A stretch of 64,000 bases of DNA, from positions 1 to 64,000 of the forward strand of contig NZ_JAIWNC010000033.1 of assembly GCF_020216025.1 (NCBI RefSeq), written 5' to 3'. The first letter of the stretch is position 1; every line of letters starts with the position of its first letter. Origin of the DNA: Jidongwangia harbinensis. Its GTDB lineage: Bacteria; Actinomycetota; Actinomycetes; Mycobacteriales; Micromonosporaceae. Below are positions 33,101 through 35,792 of this stretch, in pieces. Both the position numbers and the translations under genes were made by a program. The notes under the pieces were generated by a model. The model was not told the origin of the DNA. It did not search any database and worked only from the letters and a program-made list of their open reading frames with translations.

Positions 33101-34622
33101 ACAGCCCGGCATCGCTTTGCTGCCCGTTGTCGCGCGCTACAGACCCGTTCGTGTCGGGCCGCTGGGCGCCCTCGCCGAGTTGCTGTTGCTGGCCGCCCGG
33201 CTGGTTGTCGTTCCGAGTGGGCGGGTTGCCGCCGACGGCTTCCGGCCCGGACGTGTCAGTGTGGGAATTGTTCGAGTTGTCGCTTTGGGGGTTGGTGGTG
33301 CTGTTGGTTTGGTCGGGGCGTGGGGAGTAGGGCGGTGGTGGGTCGCTTTGGGGGTTGGTGGTGCTGTTGGTTTGGTCGGGGCGTGGGGAGTAGGGCGGTG
33401 GTGGGTCGCTTTGGGGGTTGGTGGTGCTGTTGGTTTGGTCGGGGCGTGGGGAGTAGGGCGGTGGTGGGTCGCTTTGGGGGTTGGTGGTGCTGTTGGTTTG
33501 GTCGGGGCGTGGGGAGTAGGGCGGTGGTGGGTCGCTTTGGGGGTTGGTGGTGCTGTTGGTTTGGTCGGGGCGTGGGGAGTACGGCGGCGGTGCGTCGCTT
33601 TGGGGTTGCGAGCCCGGCTGCCCACCCGGTCCGGCGTGGGTGTTCAACGGGTATGCCGGCGGCTTCCCGTTGGCCTGCGGGGACGAGCCCGAATTCTCGT
33701 CGGCAGGCGGGAGCGGCTTCGGTGGCTGACCGTCGGCGTTCTGTGGCGGATTGAAATGCTCGCTGAACTCGACGGCGCCGTGATGCAGGTAGGAGTGGAT
33801 GTAGTTGGACGTTAGCGTCCCGGGGTTCCAGAAGGGTCCGCCGCCACCCAGGGCGAGGTTGGCGAGGCCCTCGAAGACCGTCTCGCCGAGGCCGGCCAGG
33901 GTCTCGCGGGTGAACAGGTACTTGTTGACCCGTGGGATGAGGTGACCGCCCACAACGGACGTGGCGGCCGTTCCCGCGCCCACCAGCAGGCCCGCGAGGA
34001 ACGACTTGAGCACGTCCCCGCCGTCGATACCGTCCTTGCGGTTGCCCTCGAGGATCTGCGTGACCTGGGCGGCCAAGCCCTGCCACACCTCTTCAAAACC
34101 TTCCTCGACACCCTCGATGGTGACGTTGGCCAGCGCCTGCAGCAGTCTGATCTTCAGCTGGGCGATCAGCGTCTGAACGATTTCCTGGCCAATTTTGATG
34201 AGGCCGGGGACGAGCACCGCGCCGAAGCCGGTGGCCATGGCGATGGCGATCTCGAACACCTGGGTGAAGGCCGCGATGACAATGTTGTACTGCGTCGATT
34301 CCGAGTCGAGCGCGAACTTGTGGGCCGCTTGTGCCAGCTGATTGGAGGCGTCGCCGCCCTTCGGCACGTGCTTGGTGATCGTCGACTGGTACTCGGCGAA
34401 CGCGCGTGCTGCTGGCCCTTCGAGGCTGCCGCCGAGCTGGTTGCCCAGGCCGGCGGTCCGGTACATGCCGTCGATCAGGGTCGCGGAGAATTTGTACAGC
34501 TCGTCGCCCATTTTCCGCAGAGCAGCCGGGTCTGCCTTCGGGTACTGCTCGCCGACCCCGTACAGGATGGCGTCGTACGCCCACTGCCATTCGGGATCGT
34601 TGGGAATGTGGAAATCGGGCAT
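9168..34622 (-). CDS. Giant 8,484-residue multidomain protein, predicted T7SS-linked polymorphic toxin/protease
   Basis: One uninterrupted frame of 25.4 kb. Order of parts (residues): 1-300 alpha-helical WXG100-like N-terminus with hydrophobic helices; 340-820 Pro/Ser/Thr-rich, with five 21-residue repeats; 830-1015 zincin-like (HEVAH 964-968, Asp974, S-L-M-S-G); 1055-1490 possible GT-A fold (D1210-F-D1212); ~1780-1860 Asp-rich repeats; 1905-2095 and 2110-2240 tandem papain-like triads; 2650-4700 coiled coils interleaved with caspase-like modules; 4730-6310 very long beta-rich region; 6400-8484 ten more caspase-like modules. Similar actinobacterial giants are, as far as I recall, annotated with a 'lonely Cys' domain. 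No Sec signal. The WXG-like 382-aa gene ends 21 bases upstream. Its role as a secreted, self-processing effector is inference from architecture and context. Confidence 0.85.
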   Translation of the reverse strand: MPDFHIPNDPEWQWAYDAILYGVGEQYPKADPAALRKMGDELYKFSATLIDGMYRTAGLGNQLGGSLEGPAARAFAEYQSTITKHVPKGGDASNQLAQAAHKFALDSESTQYNIVIAAFTQVFEIAIAMATGFGAVLVPGLIKIGQEIVQTLIAQLKIRLLQALANVTIEGVEEGFEEVWQGLAAQVTQILEGNRKDGIDGGDVLKSFLAGLLVGAGTAATSVVGGHLIPRVNKYLFTRETLAGLGETVFEGLANLALGGGGPFWNPGTLTSNYIHSYLHHGAVEFSEHFNPPQNADGQPPKPLPPADENSGSSPQANGKPPAYPLNTHAGPGGQPGSQPQSDAPPPYSPRPDQTNSTTNPQSDPPPPYSPRPDQTNSTTNPQSDPPPPYSPRPDQTNSTTNPQSDPPPPYSPRPDQTNSTTNPQSDPPPPYSPRPDQTNSTTNPQSDNSNNSHTDTSGPEAVGGNPPTRNDNQPGGQQQQLGEGAQRPDTNGSVARDNGQQSDAGLSDPRAEQRMPGSFAAPANGPGELPGFDTVHVTEPNTEGPALHEAPRDGGVASPDLDDAITRRPTPEAPDNTVPGSPSSPGVHGDGRQSVVLPPTADGSPTFTTEVDVPPGVIRGIDPDTTVGPAPQHDVTQPAAGTVRQPDTISPGPGTAGQPSTALPEPEQQTTPNQAGATPSQPEGRPTRPTSLSINTDIPRLDVERSPVSPMSPDSQQYPRSDSPVSPMPSAARENLPPWALAVDEPQIQRDLPGDEDHPGAPSTAAVPSTFAPEPANQAPATDKAAQDQRDPKRTPGPQHDTGSTTPTRTVSATSYDVVELPPTHTGVPELVARSYEQAGLDVPETNRPIPRLARVEGLVAYDHRVIEREGASPIQDFTVRIRLNPKDGTAQQQKSDIEHRAKAAVETTLNRDYRLGNDRLNVTVQFTDDPAAAHTTIDLYGVPTPTTQTTWSVTTPDLDMAHEVAHYLGLPDEARESGPNTRVLNRREPADSSLMSGTSLDLRDRHLQRIAEVADAALPPDRGDATPTPAPEPPVVDAEALGSRPAPPPPAAQGGHNDAFARLLNVQRQVDAGNYETVRDDLIEQRAPIAFVVNAITPASDVDLLPQVIKSIMDGVQPGVRVAFVIGVNTKDRQPDRKLQEAVEKAVRHAQSLPYPIAVVGHAVGPVVKEGSFPHGRARNAVRDSPETAAAVQALAAQNHYPYVSFQDFDTGARTIESGAHIFDEFQRRTAADDDRPDRPLMMAGGYRVGASETIIRDTLERLRKEMEKHGKSAKTQEAIDRLENPDTATRFVEHFRDAVRDDMQTRDRQAHIATLLPYVPEPNLFVDGLLILGDSDVRFGEGGAEFTRMGTALHRAYQRELTTIHGVTDPSELSEEILQGELQVDSQNNRHRARGIGLLADYANAAVATDLSRLAVEAAKLDPARYGEMSKVLPQSHTTMKSVTDRFFGHDSGGTVPANTQKPSTVGVKAAQKGSSKVKKGAGRAAKKGISLTEYAPKHSFDPSPYVSPHRHPGGPSQFAPRPSWVDSLTAAQRKQLGGQRQNTLNPAVSLHVPGTDVTMGLQPEHKVYAARQLALSNTANDTRQAFVNASELVKTNPDVSNTSLYGALGALHELTPAEIRQRSLEAGVKAEGALLDQIAEYRRSNPYNSGHFVIAAIAPPRADSPAEPVPADERDRQRAADSIFLHLVADELHVTVEVQDGDRPQTFRPVDSAVGSTPTLRIQRSVDPHGRIVYTPIPTTTGFGAPVIDDGTTYSPVFPRTATSPQGDIAIDRDSDIDIDMDRDIDGDIAIDRDSDIDMDRDIDGDIAIDRDSDIDMDRDIDGDIAIDRDSDIDMDRDIDGDIDMGRDGDIDMPGSTGVTPDASPAPAPVEASPAPSAIPASSTLSPVPSSPTPATASLEPVAQHDVALKELLDRIAESREGRSVIALNAKGELRDPADQDKSIRLLFPGLELINRDNMSKPPTNCHVVAQIVDSMLAFHPLQTAPEAPMTDLESLEQRMGGKFSQSGSFSDLVDHLHSLPAGSRGIVAYRASAGGAGHVVNVVKHDTGHLIFVDGQSGKLALLPTGDEQLYFFMPTHVPERLSISKPFAPTTGNAGAVMSTPVDFRDVVDAVAPLSRQQDLEACVTSLRSFAKSWHGRLRTGRARDDLSVGPRTVLPGVPDDQWQHTSGWEHINTALKPGMTAYVLIGRPRDVGHAVVAHRDNNGVITYADLNRPPGRRVLDEPSSLPAPVDARVLIVAPDGLIIDTAAVTPQTPTAAQALVDAPATDAHGTRIGAIGIEVEGRRHEFVSDTPLGYNQVLVRHESGQVEIKVERSTPYTADNQPTGDKVPIGEVVGAPSKVLDREDRPDRHEVTRLVAEANRRLDGLTEGDEKSLAQMFPAEEGWRIDPGADDIKVRGRILNPRGSRPYTQYTVGVPLARTAQFLRHVANESSSVPKAGALRSRRGIVEDGLTIAQQFADTYRTWAGTTADERDADEITGLLALMYPHVAALILTDIGKAMHRPSRLVKSHLAVASRVDPRALHTALTPQAKKFLAQYADQISLAFQQQFLDSLASHTRNAEIMQALRDLGKIDEDGDLDLLSESIEGISPGDYLHNALYGADQPGMPYADQGDAFGLNGLDSLDDNDGLLADQPLVPLEVRAHARQDLDAMTRTVDQFAALAAGYDDELGPVDPTRVAEQITEAATQLHQVAEELDHIAAWAQGTTAQLASSGEQAKFFQTRLPQSRSAARLQAQELVARVRELNNHVEDNQFKRDALNTVLGLANEHVSETGQSEIVGELNELAAQYMTTLNALDNMAAEAIQDAEHLLNISRSHIEKIDRIVAKNATAVESLQRLDELFQNVTQDSEIIRQWSQEVAGQTNPSHAVLASALHRQTQALEYNFHTGITLSWRDDKTEGLSFTEYLERIPDIMTDLLEQHQESERSLRSATAKHDQSEAALRFNESRDESDAAFEQLSALAASLGIDLDGRVDALRDDQLPDWIDEDESDDDPGFSPVVVSSGSEVVGGDPKSDAETAPDPFYDLADVEHIIVRKPAGADGTPGAVIGVAFPSRHGDDRRVPAAIQALDESSKTHYTQTAGQKRADTGRIIDTPWADQSTLRGRRLFYIAAHADAKTFSITLKGHDSTEPRVVSVGGEQFERLVHQSKALAYSHSGQQSPLLFLSCDAARLQQQGGAIYDFLRSAADKHEHLGEAYGATDIMWGDPLTVGNNGHLVRIPNPLTTDIKPDATFSPINTNEATDGPLDLPRVVEEINAELATIAMDKAAARTLGETASRLRKAQSGVSQDQALSLAGDSGRSTSAIEARIRTMEFDLSRLTDVVKTERGSQRAVSRILQLAGEYAGDHALAPVTAKLQKLAEKHATTLGTAQGMYSETVERTSSAIADLQRHRQAMADIASEAADSVSLTQAIRALIRLLRQNVAQAREYRDLAVLRARSMGPLPSPEDAANTLKNVRYCATQARSAEGHAAKLLEDMAYRARLLGNGDIPEMITELEARLRRLEEEYTDRVATTRKALNSQPTMAESIAQVHQEFQSAADAADDIFRLAASLGINVDAEISAALVGSEAAEETVLGEADDLALPMAPLSHSETGTGDSESDSDVEDRDDSAALMTANDEQLDPIDPQRAAEHISAAATELQQMAQELHEIATNARTATTQLAIPAEEAKSFRTRLRQSESAALRQAIRMRKLAGDDKQNEVRRRALARIINRADEYASDPGKATTVETLDELVTRYKETFDNFIEASFEARDANELLQRELDTHVREIGAIESNTELTMRMAQRLEELLESAPQDADTVRRWAEEAAAQAQSILTDPSPAVAASALHEVRNRAAQARQFQFKALVLVGRMEDLAEPDSVTEPYLQQLQAAMPASRERHQRIEQNLQEAVETHDQDEDVVLAQTLRDNLNATFEEITELAASLDINVGEVLDDLRATDDSDSEPASPPRYQSNDDSDSEPGPPPRYQSDDDSDDESGSSAVLSSGSVMAAGDPEPDTETAPRLFYDLADIEHIIVRRPAGLDGEPGPVIGVGFPSRTNDPQLFSAEMQSIDNSPKTHYTQFADRDLSKSSRIIDTPWDQSTLRGRHFFYVQAHANARTFAITIKGRAGTKPRVVRVSGEHLEHLVHQSKALTRSHSGQQSPLLFLSCSAAQRQHRGGAIYDFLHSAADEHGHLGEAYGATESVSTTLGVGNHGHLIRIPNPRTATGTPAITTIDSEASSPSLNTNETKDVPAPQAIEVPAGLMLGDSRDAVQALTADDYPSRDDRYVVFSHADAYRLLTPEGPIGARQLADRLRADRRWGNRPIVLLASETATDRERGFAAQLARELPGVPIYAPQGTAQVAAGDILVTGPSIDGQATIPRSRVAEGNRFWRFEALPAVPGRPAGQLVVTAMPYLMNADHDLGDVSVGRTVERIQKLARTVRRDLEALRRFTKPWWDTVFPLVDEASRAEELTARARDLATRLGHRAEQIEQSHRNAGKRSRRWIVRWRRIGLFQHPADGRTGQPGVEGSEERLPGSGEVRDLRQRADALRAAVHAVEDAIRAWQDAAVQLREIAGGPDQGRSLPSGAAELESVRAYFTNLRNQFKAAVRQAATAIHQAEVLRDEPPGADPDRLRLARTYAAALDSQDAARRVGSLTDDLEETPPGYYGDFAGIKRALADATARLEAVLAREPLGADAHTRELEHPGAVAPERLPEPERSPAESPTVFAAPDANESAADSPPLNSDPEAVRATLPAYLRNSRTLGITAQIHPAKDLSLAGEVRKLAPGIAETDIRELDRDTREHVNQFLGEGRAYAVTVDGKPAELIVTAVFDWDAVSVLPAEAGDPIVGLTETQATTQHYASHGNAHQIHPKGIVTAIPGLIAGVGALLPTKPASVWSASHQSQFKTTATVELTEHVDVQVPVTFRATLRGADGAPISTTGTGTATARGTVALRVPTGLVEPPPLPPLSEDTQLLDTAPPKRFAVESVDVPPLFDQVEKMLADQGLGDTIRVGAPGRQVLREFLSVGKVTENLGKMVVHDPSEEDRGWVSPPPLLRSRTGWRRPFPGRDQQIQLRLVARQVQVVQPVDEAAYADIDAFTNEHSDSASADHPTTVWGIGGGGTDIPPLSILVGPRIAQSRTGDTTQEIKEETNTRQTLTARGPVVRYETVYELQVRLTGQRPRTLTGTVRTLQWTTQDRIRDTALDPERAGTRRAGRRGHERTHYAPAHIENGEAFGGAHIESIGGGERLYQAILTALRSVPGYRRFTLESDAFLRSFGDPDLAKGLTDSVDAILKRNSATRTNLSSRQLRYVLDRIVGPGLEIPLIKRDTWFTYTTVVTIRGRLDELSDGELSERGPLHAEHKRKTRTTTTVRRNRTHSTELAVEGRFLGRLGRAFGIHVGGPRGVYGRSRSHEIELSQSYAADAEHGPALDDDGNLSSHVTREFTATVQASVSLRSSSRTTANARHLIPGWPGRGLPKEIGHVYYRPKAFPLSVQMLIPEHRLTPRPPAPSPRPAPVGRRWLTETGPVSEVKGGFPLGLDGARIETFRGVEHLQEAVKETLVEASGDDIYAFPDGRNSTVIADEISPEKLTGGPDVFSRPLILSNLGHDRRLALAKADARVSLRPTNPRELPHGEFERVKTALSGGSAVRGKSGRSAELAFSLTSVPVITGAGVREGSVTAHPAGVIVGSLTPWQRVWGRVREISVSGRTKTRLGTRPTGRILVQVDVEAEVVAEAVRRTHLDPLGVTREARPRTAGQRFTMPGAVLMWVTSAQLAALRQHDEQAEPAHEPGTEIPAPIPPGRPASLGLGGALTPLDLGDVVATLRKEIAREIGRTQGQEKGDEFARALLPESPLDKPHDNVRLIRTFLHRAEQHLAGALNGGRSLPIRLEGRFRGHTYRVTLNAEFLRQPRFAGIEHVDELSVSDSTAIRSSDTHTRGRTLATFGLAGRPQGIWTENTPAGEPPQTSGHGPATGFVGGGYAGTAQIGDRSIKDTRHTELLFEQRLATGGPIAKYDGDLRLTVTVTGRDLPETGVTVTENRTVAVHTIPGDTRPRAVGDRPLGHAEPSAVLPRGELTDSARKWWLTAEGKHETLPERGRFAVEHVLLDVDDLHAVARQTLIDSGARVDHSTEAALRDGITETKIKAALVGGMTEGHFVVPLGQADRELVIDARLRPAPRFAHADARVQIEGEQGHKSGRTLERTNGHVFSLQLHGPVGGGGVNHPSGANEVGERHPFGQVHASTFVEQPLYASDPERIRKAEVDLPGGEIVELPETARSDDPVTRSVAYEVEFRIIARPLGTTAKPHAGREVRIPDAVTVRMPDAEAEARTGMVLPPALRETARELARRSEEWTAAVNRRDALLARENPDIDTLRAAQRAVSDAETAWWTAHHANEAQLEAARSADAVRAEGTELSLDDVRTVPLRNARGETIGVGFPSQDGDDDVMSRFAAATHDDPGTYRRFKTDTDGTYTDEPVPWRARPVFVDAHGDAHSMTVRLKNGETVRLTGTDFARLAAQAHVMQPANPGPAAPVVLLSCNTAGINKRGGAAYDFHHTLQTIRHPDQQTYAATNQLLTNPNAQGKARIGVSGDGRIIGFGTPGQNATTPQPPQTPADTPQTKPAEHPTEDHWTARPSRLPPVDNTVGVQDLEVECLWQGDEVVGLNFPLGGQDPGFIRDLRHAVRQRDYLAPSPRSGRMKVVAAPWEHFLRTPLVLNARTAESNYAIVRHRTRGHIRVDGATLARLAHEAGLLNSRGADAPIVLLADESGRQRAAGGLANDFAEAAYRRYNVPAPVFAPDAKTAFDRRTNIGLPDGGRFAEFKPLAEDIEIEVIDSDSDEPPQQPTGTPSQPSGEPAASAGTVADRNGDPLGFSLVASPRIRAELTDFAQGVLPSDTGSVIQEADLELQTAPWAPTAARPAGKPVFVFVERAPDGTGFRVPAENGATTTVAPRDLARHLQRQPGFQELDDSPFNRPLVLVVLGDTAGLTPAEAQDLLDGQIAVGGYRPIHYPTGESAQIRFRKRGGITRFAVRNGSFTQARRVQLSDITVEELPGDRGLALPLPGDANDVTKGSNKPGEPRGTSSYCIAVAGDGQRVWVHARNGRKLELTGTDLAGIVSTHSRFAELLADGTTKILLGSPQAGAQDEPGRVGHDFATRLPIDLTQRTVRATTGDVLWASSGKIGMLRGEPPARVGTAENPAPSTAATSTPTPPTTGAPVAPSAPARPAPPPASGTDFDDSVDDDTAPNDPATLSLADLRKPVWFDDGPGGIAFPLNEHEEKEEEVRASDRSSWFGRVLQTNPGADRLIDTKAPWVTEPFAVYARSAGSTHVKLALRDGRVVEVDGRTLARLVAEAYRARRGPFRPGTDIVLWPSMAGKTVQPGHIAYDMLRHLTDQEHFTGVVWATNGPVHSKRNHIFLSADSSFRRFRVINNGQLKAIAASPVGPGEDEEVHHVNNDGPVVSDTLSDLDEDELSDVEDEPAAVSSHVPFDDAFNGRFATSSRPPQTQRGRHGPRIRPVVDARGRVFGVVIAASPAYLNDIVKFADNHGEGALDVVRVHRIDLNGKVTSTFEENPWGGPRPRPGGRPLMIFLERAPGGDNFLVASHHGGTITVSPRDLPRYLDTDPDFRKIDDSAFNRPLVLLTPDPMRKNTGHADWIRRAAEQFLQGQLAVGGYRAVYFARSGMLYLNGFQQLNAAGIGFDLVREPELDDLVVVELSGNRGIAFPLEGDPEDVTAPVIAANGNRRTGADLLVVVAGNGTEVWVQTRNGRKLALDGTTFGKIAANHPLVRQALDGPPSTGLLLASPKAGEHNDTGHTGYDFALGTGANTTQRTVKATRGNTVTDTTNTVRMAEIPSGNVRSLVIKSTTAYPGAVGVIFPTPTPTPTPTPAHNPATQTNVKEWADNTDKNTITKYGKGVRGQVLSPRPPWQQSPTMPVVVLLGSDDGRTFTMRGEQPTHPVKLPVNELARVLAASPAFKEVADAYSDKPIIVLLPATFSTARAARATESLSSGLKRRGYFRTVHAVAGSALLRTGQITVPTWSMTVEPGPLLPKHVDIRPLFYRDGSLAGVSFPRDLNDASGRSQYVYNTDVGGPTMYQSLPDPTGDDTATKHDLREPNEQWDALVFAHGNPGRVAVRMRRGGDKIHIDGDELAKLMHAAGCLKAFSPAKYRGFLSMSCSIGKITWPHGPMSAFARRLHALGDHRPVRAASGDVELRWNGTTRVTGMGVFTAFPANGEILPEDPSLGSVADEPDWPRPGTAAPPTPSPGSSRSHPAPQQPAAPTQPAPLPQQRGVPAPQPGPQPAPLIEVMSVRHVVVRRLNIPFGMGFPTRGMSKADLDGFLTEVDLSEHQRYSRYDRDGLPLRVEDTPWGGKDGARPKRVFWIDVRADGTTFRLDEVFPRRKVFLDGTGFADLVLASKALHSSRSGLGSVIVLLGSRTSAQHGPGGAGYDFLVRLRQFGFTGEVYGMTGGFHPTFSSKASDDKLIGVDEGRITLVDAES
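9171..15425 (-). other. Giant protein: C-terminal array of ten caspase/C80-like modules
   Basis: Residues about 6400-8484. Ten divergent modules of ~170-220 residues each show a strand with G-x-x-F-P, an H/S-x-D strand, D/G-x-x-L-A-R and a core strand followed by G-x-x-Y-D-F. Only two keep both catalytic residues: His6475 (D-A-H-G-D-A) with Cys6524 (L-L-S-C-N-T-A), 49 apart, and His8112 (F-A-H-G-N-P-G) with Cys8162 (S-M-S-C-S-I-G), 50 apart. In the others the Cys is replaced (for example L-L-A-D-E-S, V-L-G-D-T, L-L-G-S-R-T). Confidence 0.6.
11003..11038 (+). repeat. GGGGGT hexanucleotide tract (G-quadruplex-capable)
   Basis: About five to six GGGGGT units on the plus strand, inside the giant gene (template strand); they encode P-T-P-T-P-T on the minus strand. 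Runs of four or more G-tracts of three or more G can form a quadruplex. Units are 6 bp, so slippage stays in frame. Confidence 0.85.
15690..20437 (-). other. Giant protein: long beta-rich region
   Basis: Residues about 4730-6312. A run of alternating-hydrophobic strands with many T/V/R residues (for example V-T-F-R-A-T-L-R-G, Y-E-L-Q-V-R-L-T-G, L-R-L-T-V-T-V-T-G-R), repeatedly of the form 'strand, R-G/T-G turn, strand'. No known family is recognised. It could be an extended stalk or delivery scaffold; that is speculative. Confidence 0.45.
22000..22600 (-). other. Giant protein: caspase/C80-like module with His4097/Cys4151
   Basis: Residues about 4008-4208, a close copy of the module at 3028-3226: H-I-I-V-R-R-P-A-G, Q-A-H4097-A-N-A-R-T-F and L-F-L-S-C4151-S-A-A, again 54 residues apart. 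A further degenerate module follows (S-H-A-D-A kept, Cys position reads L-L-A-S-E-T). Confidence 0.65.
24945..25540 (-). other. Giant protein: caspase/C80-like module with His3118/Cys3172
   Basis: Residues about 3028-3226. H-I-I-V-R-K-P-A-G opens the module, G-V-A-F-P-S-R follows, then A-A-H3118-A-D-A-K-T-F and L-F-L-S-C3172-D-A-A, followed by G-G-A-I-Y-D-F. His precedes Cys by 54 residues, the clan CD arrangement. It is flanked by coiled coils on both sides. Confidence 0.65.
27903..28295 (-). other. Giant protein: papain-like domain 2
   Basis: Residues about 2110-2240, directly after domain 1. Cys2129 is in L-E-A-C-V-T-S-L, His2200 in D-V-G-H-A-V-V-A-H and Asp2216 in T-Y-A-D-L-N-R. The Cys-His distance (71 versus 73) and the His-Asp distance (16 in both) match domain 1, so it looks like a second, diverged copy of the same fold. 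Confidence 0.65.
28338..28910 (-). other. Giant protein: papain-like toxin domain 1
   Basis: Residues about 1905-2095. Cys1970 lies in P-P-T-N-C-H-V-V-A-Q, His2043 in G-G-A-G-H-V-V-N-V-V and Asp2059 in I-F-V-D-G-Q-S-G. The N-C, G-H and D-x-Q pattern is that of papain-fold toxin / protein-glutamine deamidase (Tox-PL) domains of polymorphic toxins. A complete triad is present; the choice between peptidase and deamidase cannot be made from the sequence. Confidence 0.75.
29056..29313 (-). repeat. Tandem 54-bp repeats encoding an Asp-rich segment
   Basis: Four units of 54 bp (one enlarged by 6 bp) encode 18-residue repeats of D-I-A-I-D-R-D-S-D-I-D-M-D-R-D-I-D-G. Asp sits at almost every second position, giving a strongly acidic stretch that could bind divalent cations. 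It lies just before the first papain-like domain. Confidence 0.9.
30153..31460 (-). other. Giant protein: possible GT-A glycosyltransferase-like domain
   Basis: Residues about 1055-1490. A Rossmann-like start (A-P-I-A-F-V-V-N-A-I-T-P-A-S-D, then V-A-F-V-I-G-V-N) leads to S-F-Q-D-F-D-T-G-A-R with Asp1210 and Asp1212 as a DxD-type pair, as in nucleotide-sugar transferases. Lower confidence: no close family is recognised and the rest of the domain is divergent. Confidence 0.4.
31578..32135 (-). other. Giant protein: zincin metallopeptidase-like domain
   Basis: Residues about 830-1015. The motif H-E-V-A-H-Y-L-G-L-P-D (His964, Glu965, His968, Asp974) has the extended HExxHxxGxxD zinc-binding form, and S-L-M-S-G-T-S about 30 residues later fits a Met-turn. 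The preceding ~130 residues contain strands and helices expected of a metzincin N-lobe. All zinc ligands are present, so it could be active. Confidence 0.75.
33284..33598 (-). repeat. Five tandem 63-bp repeats in the giant gene
   Basis: Exactly five 63-bp units start at 33284, 33347, 33410, 33473 and 33536, nearly identical at the DNA level. Each encodes 21 residues of the pattern S-D-P-P-P-P-Y-S-P-R-P-D-Q-T-N-S-T-T. The unit is a multiple of three, so copy-number change would keep the frame. The residues look like a flexible, possibly glycosylated, Pro/Ser/Thr stalk. Confidence 0.92.
33723..34622 (-). other. Giant protein: WXG100-like N-terminal domain
   Basis: Residues 1-300. Helical, with W-Q-W-A-Y-D near the start, L-E-G-P-A-A-R-A-F-A-E-Y at about 70 (the loop position of WXG100-like folds) and amphipathic to hydrophobic helices (A-I-A-M-A-T-G-F-G-A-V-L-V-P-G, L-A-G-L-L-V-G-A-G-T-A-A). 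CpnT-type toxins and other actinobacterial T7SS effectors carry such N-termini as export modules. That the domain targets the protein to this locus's EccC is inferred. Confidence 0.6.
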
Positions 34623-34643
34623 GGGCTTCTCTGCTGCTCCCAG

Positions 34644-35792
34644 TCAGAGGTCAGTGACGAGCGGCACGGCAGTACCGTCCGGGGCGAAGGTCACGTAGAG
34701 CGGTTCGTAGCCGGGCGCGGTGGGATCCACGGTGGGGTCTTTCTTGACTACGAAAAGCGGGTAATCGCCGGTGTCGAGCGGTCCACCGTCGCGGTCGGTG
34801 ATCACGTGATCCGCGGTGATCGGCGAGATGGACTGGTAGAGGTTGGCGTCGATGCGGGTTGTCCCGTCCGGGAAACTGGAGAAGCCCAGCAGGTCGAAGC
34901 CGTCGGCCAGCGGTAAGCCGTCGATATGGGCGTCGTGCCAGCGTCCGTCCTGGAAATGGCCCGATGTCTGCAGTGGATTGGCGAGGCCCGGCATCAGCTC
35001 TGACGCGGGGTCCTCGACTGCGTGCTCCTCGGTGGACGGTTCGACACTCTTAGTGGAAATCCCAGCTTCATCCGGCAACAGCGAGGTGGACATGAATGCT
35101 TCGTGTTGTGGTTCGGCGCAGTTGTTCGTGTTTTCCTCGGTTACGATTGCTGGGCGGTCCTGGATGGTGATTCCGCGTTCCATAGTTGGGATTGCTGGGC
35201 GGTCCTGGATGGTGATTCCGCGTTCCATGGTTGGGATTGCTGGGCGGTCCTGGATGGTGATTGCTGCGCGTTTCTCGGTCGCGATTGCTGCGTGTTGTGG
35301 TTCTGCGTAGTTGCCTGCGTCCTGCACGGGTGCGCTTGTTTGGAAGGGCATGAGGGTGGTGCCCGCCTCGTGCAGGCGCGCCTGAAGCTGCTGCTCCGGG
35401 GCCTGTGGCTGTGCGTCCCCGTCGTCACGGCGTACGAAGGAGCCCTGCGGGACGTCCTCCATCTGATGGTTGAGCAGGTTGCTCCACTCGTTCGCCTGCT
35501 CGTCGGTCTCCCGGTACAGCTTGCCGCTCTTGCGGAGCCCGAGTGAGGTGTAGTCCAGGGTGCTCTTGACGCTGCCGACGATGGTGTCGAGGGTGTCAAG
35601 CCCTTCGAGGAACTTCGCTGAGAACTGCCGGCCCATGTCGTCGTCGCCCCAGCTGTTGCCGTACCGGGCACGGAGGTCCTTCAGCTGAGCGAGGTAAGCG
35701 TCGTAGATGGCTCCGTGGTCGGCGTACGCGTCGCCGAGGCGGATGACGCCCTCCGGGTCTACCCAGAGGTGGCCCCGCGGCTGGTCGCTCAT
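34644..35792 (-). CDS. WXG-like T7SS-linked protein with repeats
   Basis: 382 residues. The N-terminal ~110 residues are helical with N-S-W-G-D-D-D-M-G-R-Q-F, a W-x-G turn typical of WXG100/ESX proteins, and later helices rich in charged residues. Residues ~175-225 hold 15-residue repeats (I-T-I-Q-D-R-P-A-I-P-T-M-E-R-G). The C-terminal part is beta-rich (G-L-P-L-A-D-G-F-D-L-L-G-F) and ends with Y-E-P-L-Y-V-T-F-A-P-D-G-T. Its ATG overlaps the stop of the YbaB-like gene and the giant gene starts 21 bases after its stop, so it may be the partner or chaperone of the giant. Function is not established. Confidence 0.75.
   Translation of the reverse strand: MSDQPRGHLWVDPEGVIRLGDAYADHGAIYDAYLAQLKDLRARYGNSWGDDDMGRQFSAKFLEGLDTLDTIVGSVKSTLDYTSLGLRKSGKLYRETDEQANEWSNLLNHQMEDVPQGSFVRRDDGDAQPQAPEQQLQARLHEAGTTLMPFQTSAPVQDAGNYAEPQHAAIATEKRAAITIQDRPAIPTMERGITIQDRPAIPTMERGITIQDRPAIVTEENTNNCAEPQHEAFMSTSLLPDEAGISTKSVEPSTEEHAVEDPASELMPGLANPLQTSGHFQDGRWHDAHIDGLPLADGFDLLGFSSFPDGTTRIDANLYQSISPITADHVITDRDGGPLDTGDYPLFVVKKDPTVDPTAPGYEPLYVTFAPDGTAVPLVTDL
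35145..35263 (-). repeat. 45-bp tandem repeats in the WXG-like gene
   Basis: Two full 45-bp units (35145, 35190) and a partial third, almost identical at DNA level, encoding I-T-I-Q-D-R-P-A-I-P-T-M-E-R-G. In-frame unit length allows expansion or contraction. Confidence 0.85.

Noticed and set aside
33284..33598. Regular repeats considered as a CRISPR array
   Set aside because: Units are directly adjacent with no spacers and continue an open reading frame; a coding tandem repeat.
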